Positions 61,204 through 64,000 of a stretch of 64,000 bases of DNA are shown here, piece by piece. Source of the stretch: Candidatus Kurthia intestinigallinarum (GTDB lineage: Bacteria; Bacillota; Bacilli; Bacillales_A; Planococcaceae). Under the pieces are notes generated by a model. It had not been told where the DNA came from. It worked only from the letters and a program-made list of their open reading frames with translations, and did no database searches. Every line of letters starts with the position of its first letter. The first letter of the stretch is position 1. The DNA lies in the NCBI RefSeq assembly GCF_003991225.1, contig NZ_JTFC01000007.1, forward strand, positions 43,931 through 107,930, in the 5' to 3' direction. The translations under genes were made by a program, and so were the position numbers.

Positions 61204-61736
61204 GCTTCAATATAATATTTTTCTAATTCTTTTAACGTACCGTTTTTCTCAGCTTTCGCTAAAATGCGCTTCGCAATAAAGCGTTGAATGCTAATTGGAA
61301 TACCAGCAATCCATGTGTTTTGGAAGTACAGGATAATAGCTAGATGGGTAAAATTTTTCGGATTACCTTTATCATCTGTTAGATTATCGTCCATCAGTCC
61401 ATAATGAATGCGCACAGACGTCTCAAAATCACAACGTGGTGTTAGTGTCACACGAAATGTTACCGGCTCTGGATGTGCATTTGTGAAGCGGTGCGCCTGT
61501 TTTAGACGAACAAGTGCTGCATCACCTGGCTTTAAAATGGTCGTTTTTTTATTTACAGTGACCGTTAGTTGACCGCTAATGACTTCAAAATTTTCCTCAT
61601 AGCGGTCATGCTTATGTAGTGGTGGGCCATCCCCGTTGGCTGGTAGTGTTACTTCAATAATGGTGTAGTCTTTCGTGCGTTCGACAAACGTAATTTGTTC
61701 GCCTGTATAACGGTGTTTTACGGTAGTTGGCAACAT
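61200..61736 (-). CDS. Cupin-domain protein
   Basis: A 178-residue protein with one cupin barrel: PPLHKHDRYEENFEVISG gives the HxHx(5)E-like metal-binding motif and HRFTNAHPEPVTF supplies the later His. The C-terminal 70 residues (NLTDDKGNPKNFTHLAIIL onward) are more hydrophobic and lack the barrel. Cupins of this kind can be enzymes or sugar/ligand-binding proteins; no function can be assigned. It has an AAAGGGG ribosome site and stands alone. Confidence 0.82.
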   Translation of the reverse strand: MLPTTVKHRYTGEQITFVERTKDYTIIEVTLPANGDGPPLHKHDRYEENFEVISGQLTVTVNKKTTILKPGDAALVRLKQAHRFTNAHPEPVTFRVTLTPRCDFETSVRIHYGLMDDNLTDDKGNPKNFTHLAIILYFQNTWIAGIPISIQRFIAKRILAKAEKNGTLKELEKYYIEA

Positions 61737-61825
61737 AGTCTAATCCCCTTTAAATCAATACATTTAGTGTAACAGAAACAGTCGAAATTGCCTATGTCCT
61801 TTTTCGCCCTACAATAGCTTACAAA

Positions 61826-62284
61826 TTACTCCTCAAGCTTCTTAAAACCATTTTCTTTTAAAAGCATTTCGGTCTTGATTTTATTTACTTGAACCGGATT
61901 TGTCGATTCTACTTCAAACGTAACGCCCTGCAAGTTTTCAAGTGCCTCTAAATGTTCGATTTTATCATAATCAATCGTCAAATTGGTTGCAATCGCATTC
62001 CTTTTATAATTTGCTTTATAGCGTATACCAGCTTCGTGATTATATTCTTGCTCAGCATCTAAATTCGCTTCACGTGCAGCTTCTTTTGAAGCGTAGCCAA
62101 GCGTTTTATATGACATCGTCGTTTCAATTTGCTGTTTTGTAATAGTATCATCTACATAATAATTTTTGACGGTCATGTCGATGCCGTCTTGCTGCATTTC
62201 ATAGGTTGCTGTATCTTCTTGTGTGCAAGCACCTAATAAAAAACTTGTACCGACGAGTAGGGTACATAGTGTGCGTTTCATCAT
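61826..62284 (-). CDS. DUF1307-like lipoprotein (YehR type)
   Basis: The 152-residue protein has a lipoprotein signal with lipobox LLGAC (Cys20) and a soluble part rich in beta strands, including MQQDGIDMTVKNYYVDDTITKQQIETTM, similar to YehR-like DUF1307 proteins. The start may be ATG 62284 or ATG 62281; GTG 62296 is less likely. Function unknown. Confidence 0.72.
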   Translation of the reverse strand: MMKRTLCTLLVGTSFLLGACTQEDTATYEMQQDGIDMTVKNYYVDDTITKQQIETTMSYKTLGYASKEAAREANLDAEQEYNHEAGIRYKANYKRNAIATNLTIDYDKIEHLEALENLQGVTFEVESTNPVQVNKIKTEMLLKENGFKKLEE

Positions 62285-62417
62285 TCGAATCACCAACCTT
62301 TTCTTTTTTTACGTTGTTAAGTGTATCGAAATGAAGGGTAATAATATAGACAAAACCGTGAAATTACATGAAATTGATAGCTTCGTTACATAGTTGAAAT
62401 GTTAGAGGGGGAATTTG

Positions 62418-62780
62418 ATGCCAATTAATAACGAACGTGTGAAAAACACACGCCAAGCTTTGCGTAAGCATTTTATTGAAACCGTGCTACATGAATTTGA
62501 TGTGGACTGTATGGGACTAAGTGATGCACAGCGCCAAGCAAAGTATGACAAGATGCAGGAGAGTGCGTACCGATTTTTTAGAGGGAGCGCCTATTTGTTT
62601 TACTATGATGTGACGAAGATTCCATCGCTTTATCATACGCCTGAGCATAGACCTGTATGGATTCAAGGAGATATGCATATGGATAATTTCGGATGCTTCC
62701 AAAATGAAGCGGGACAAATCGTTTTTGATGCCAATGATTTTGATGAAGGCTATGTTGGCTCGTATTTATCATGTCTGTAG
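62418..62780 (+). pseudogene. DUF2252-family protein, 5' part, interrupted by an IS element
   Basis: About 117 codons follow the start of DUF2252 proteins (kinase-like fold): RGSAYLFYYDV, WIQGDMHMDNFG and VFDANDFDEGYVGSYL. Full-length members have more than 400 residues. The frame ends after SCL and a stop that belong to the inserted element, so the gene is broken at about 62769. GGGGGAA precedes ATG 62418. The rest of the gene may lie beyond the element, outside the window. Confidence 0.85.
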
Positions 62781-62787
62781 CAGAAGA

Positions 62788-62822
62788 CGCCCACCTCAAG
62801 GAGCGAAGTGAGTAGGTGGGCG
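62788..62822 (+). other. Left-end hairpin of the IS element
   Basis: CGCCCACCT pairs perfectly with AGGTGGGCG around a 17-nt loop, 18 bp from the presumed left junction, in keeping with the hairpins recognised by TnpA in IS605-type ends. Confidence 0.6.
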
Positions 62823-63017
62823 ATGCATGCTGTGCTTTTGACGAATAGCACGTTTCAAGAGATGCTCGTTAAAATACTCGTTAATAGGGCTTGCTATTGA
62901 TTGAAAAAGGGTATGGAAAGACTAGAACTGTTTTGCTCTAAAAACGACTGTCGGATCTCTACTGGCGGTATTTCAATCGAAACGATTAAAAACTAATGAG
63001 CGGAAGAGGTGAACGTA

Positions 63018-64000
63018 TTGTCACAAAATAAAGCCTACAAATTTAGATTATATCCAAATAAGGACCAACAAGCACGCATCCATCAAACGCATGGTCATTG
63101 TCGTTTTGTCTATAACCATTTTCTTGCACTTTGGAACACTTCTTATAAGGAAGATGGCAAAAGCTTAAATCGTTGCCTGATGTCTAAAGTCCTCACGAAG
63201 ATGAAGAAACAAGATGAAACAGCTTGGCTGAGAAACGTAGACAGTGTGGCATTACAAGCCTCTTATGAATGTTTAATCGATGCCTTCAATCGATTTTTTA
63301 AGAAGCAAAACAACTACCCTCGTTTCAAAAGCAAAAAGAATCCCGTACAAAGCTATACAACCAAAAATACAAATAACAATATCGCGATTGTCGGCAAACG
63401 AATCAAACTACCGAAGCTTGGGCTTGTGAAGTTTGCGAAGTCTTGTGAGGTAGAAGGCCGTATACTGCGCGCAACGATCAAATATCATGCAAGTGGCCAT
63501 TTTTACGTATCGATTGCATGCGAAGTGCCGGATGTTCATCCGTTACCGAAAACCAATCAATCTGTAGGGATTGATTTAGGTATCACTGATTTCGCCATAT
63601 TTTCTGATGGACGTAAAGTGGATAACCAACGCTTTACGGCGAAGATGGAACAGAAACTAAAGCGTGAACAACGCAAGTTATCACGTCGCTACGAACAAGC
63701 AAAAAAAGAGAACCGCGTTTTACGTGACTGCATGAACTACCAAAAGCAACGCATGAAAGTTGCGCGTTTGCGTGAACGTGTCGCGTTTCAGCGGGAAGAC
63801 TTTTTGAATAAGTTATCAACGGAACTCATTCGCCAGTACGACATCATCTGCCTAGAAGACTTACACACCAAAGGCATGTTGAAAAATCATAAACTAGCGA
63901 AAGCGATTAGTGACGTTTCTTGGACTTCTTTTGTGCAAAAACTGATGTATAAGGCGAAGTGGTATGGCCGAAAAATCGTAAAAGTTTCACGCTTCTATCC
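63018..64000 (+). CDS. tnpB: TnpB, RNA-guided nuclease of an IS605-type element (3' end outside the window)
   Basis: The 327 visible codons show the usual N-terminal wedge (YKFRLYPNKDQQARIHQTHGHCRFVYNHFL), the helical REC region, and the RuvC nuclease with the first catalytic Asp186 in VGIDLGITDFA and Glu280 in CLEDLHTKGM. The zinc finger and third acid are beyond 64000. TnpB proteins cut DNA guided by an RNA from the element's right end and help the element persist. TTG 63018 follows AGAGGTG. There is no frameshift, so it appears intact as far as visible. Confidence 0.92.
   Translation, partial: MSQNKAYKFRLYPNKDQQARIHQTHGHCRFVYNHFLALWNTSYKEDGKSLNRCLMSKVLTKMKKQDETAWLRNVDSVALQASYECLIDAFNRFFKKQNNYPRFKSKKNPVQSYTTKNTNNNIAIVGKRIKLPKLGLVKFAKSCEVEGRILRATIKYHASGHFYVSIACEVPDVHPLPKTNQSVGIDLGITDFAIFSDGRKVDNQRFTAKMEQKLKREQRKLSRRYEQAKKENRVLRDCMNYQKQRMKVARLRERVAFQREDFLNKLSTELIRQYDIICLEDLHTKGMLKNHKLAKAISDVSWTSFVQKLMYKAKWYGRKIVKVSRFY

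Larger units (their letters stand above)
62770..64000 (+). mobile_element. IS200/IS605-type element carrying tnpB only (IS1341-like), left part
   Basis: The DUF2252 reading is lost just after TTTAT at 62765-62769, and a TnpB gene begins 250 bp later. No tnpA lies between. A subterminal hairpin (62788-62822) stands where such elements have one. The right end, with its guide RNA, lies beyond the window. Confidence 0.8.

Overview
The window is chromosomal DNA from a low-GC Gram-positive bacterium of the order Bacillales. Gene order closely follows Bacillus subtilis in several blocks: mutM-coaE-gapB-nrdR-dnaB-dnaI-thrS; infC-rpmI-rplT; ysgA-pheS-pheT; rnhC-zapA-cvpA-polX-mutS2-DUF350-fadD-fadR-fadB-etfB-etfA-trxA-uvrC-lysC-yslB-sdhCAB-ysmA-ysmB-racE-rdgB-ysnB. 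T-boxes, an L20 leader, a lysine riboswitch and AGGAGG ribosome sites fit this. DUF5776-type repeats suggest Caryophanaceae (Planococcaceae). Genes tied to sporulation in B. subtilis (ytxC, sspI, gerE, gerM) are missing from otherwise collinear places, which hints at an asporogenous member such as Kurthia or Caryophanon. This is inference, not proof.

Layout. 1-7.6 kb: end of mutM, coaE, gapB, nrdR, primosome genes dnaB-dnaI, and thrS behind a threonine T-box. 7.6-18.5 kb: a secreted glucosaminidase, the infC operon with its leader, the divergent nsrR/hmp nitric oxide pair, a GH25 lysozyme, dut, an M42 peptidase, and a three-gene unit of a degenerate-ABC/LytTR regulator with an ABC exporter. 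18.6-25.1 kb: argF, a structured RNA candidate, a repeat-rich gene-free tract, a small membrane protein, two secreted NEAT-type proteins behind a Fur box, an oxidoreductase and a HAD phosphatase. 25.2-36 kb: ysgA, pheST behind a phenylalanine T-box, and a five-gene oligopeptide ABC operon. 36-59.5 kb: the long conserved block listed above. 59.5-64 kb: tRNA-Arg(UCU), small or poorly known genes, and a DUF2252 gene cut by a TnpB-only IS200/IS605-type element that runs off the window end.

How the genes work together. fadD, fadR, fadB and etfBA form a fatty acid beta-oxidation unit, with FadR-type operators at both fadD and fadR. sdhCAB feeds the TCA cycle and quinone pool and carries a consensus cre site between sdhC and sdhA. 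hmp and nsrR form a nitric oxide defence switch. Two aminoacyl-tRNA synthetase operons and lysC are controlled by transcription attenuation (two T-boxes and a lysine riboswitch). uvrC carries a LexA-type dyad.

Most of the window is ordinary core genome. The less explained parts are the degenerate-ABC/LytTR regulator with its exporter, the unequal NEAT pair, the RNA candidate and repeat tract after argF, a 134-bp intergenic element present twice, the long gene-free stretch before fadD, and the TnpB insertion. All family names rest on reading motifs by eye; no database search was possible.
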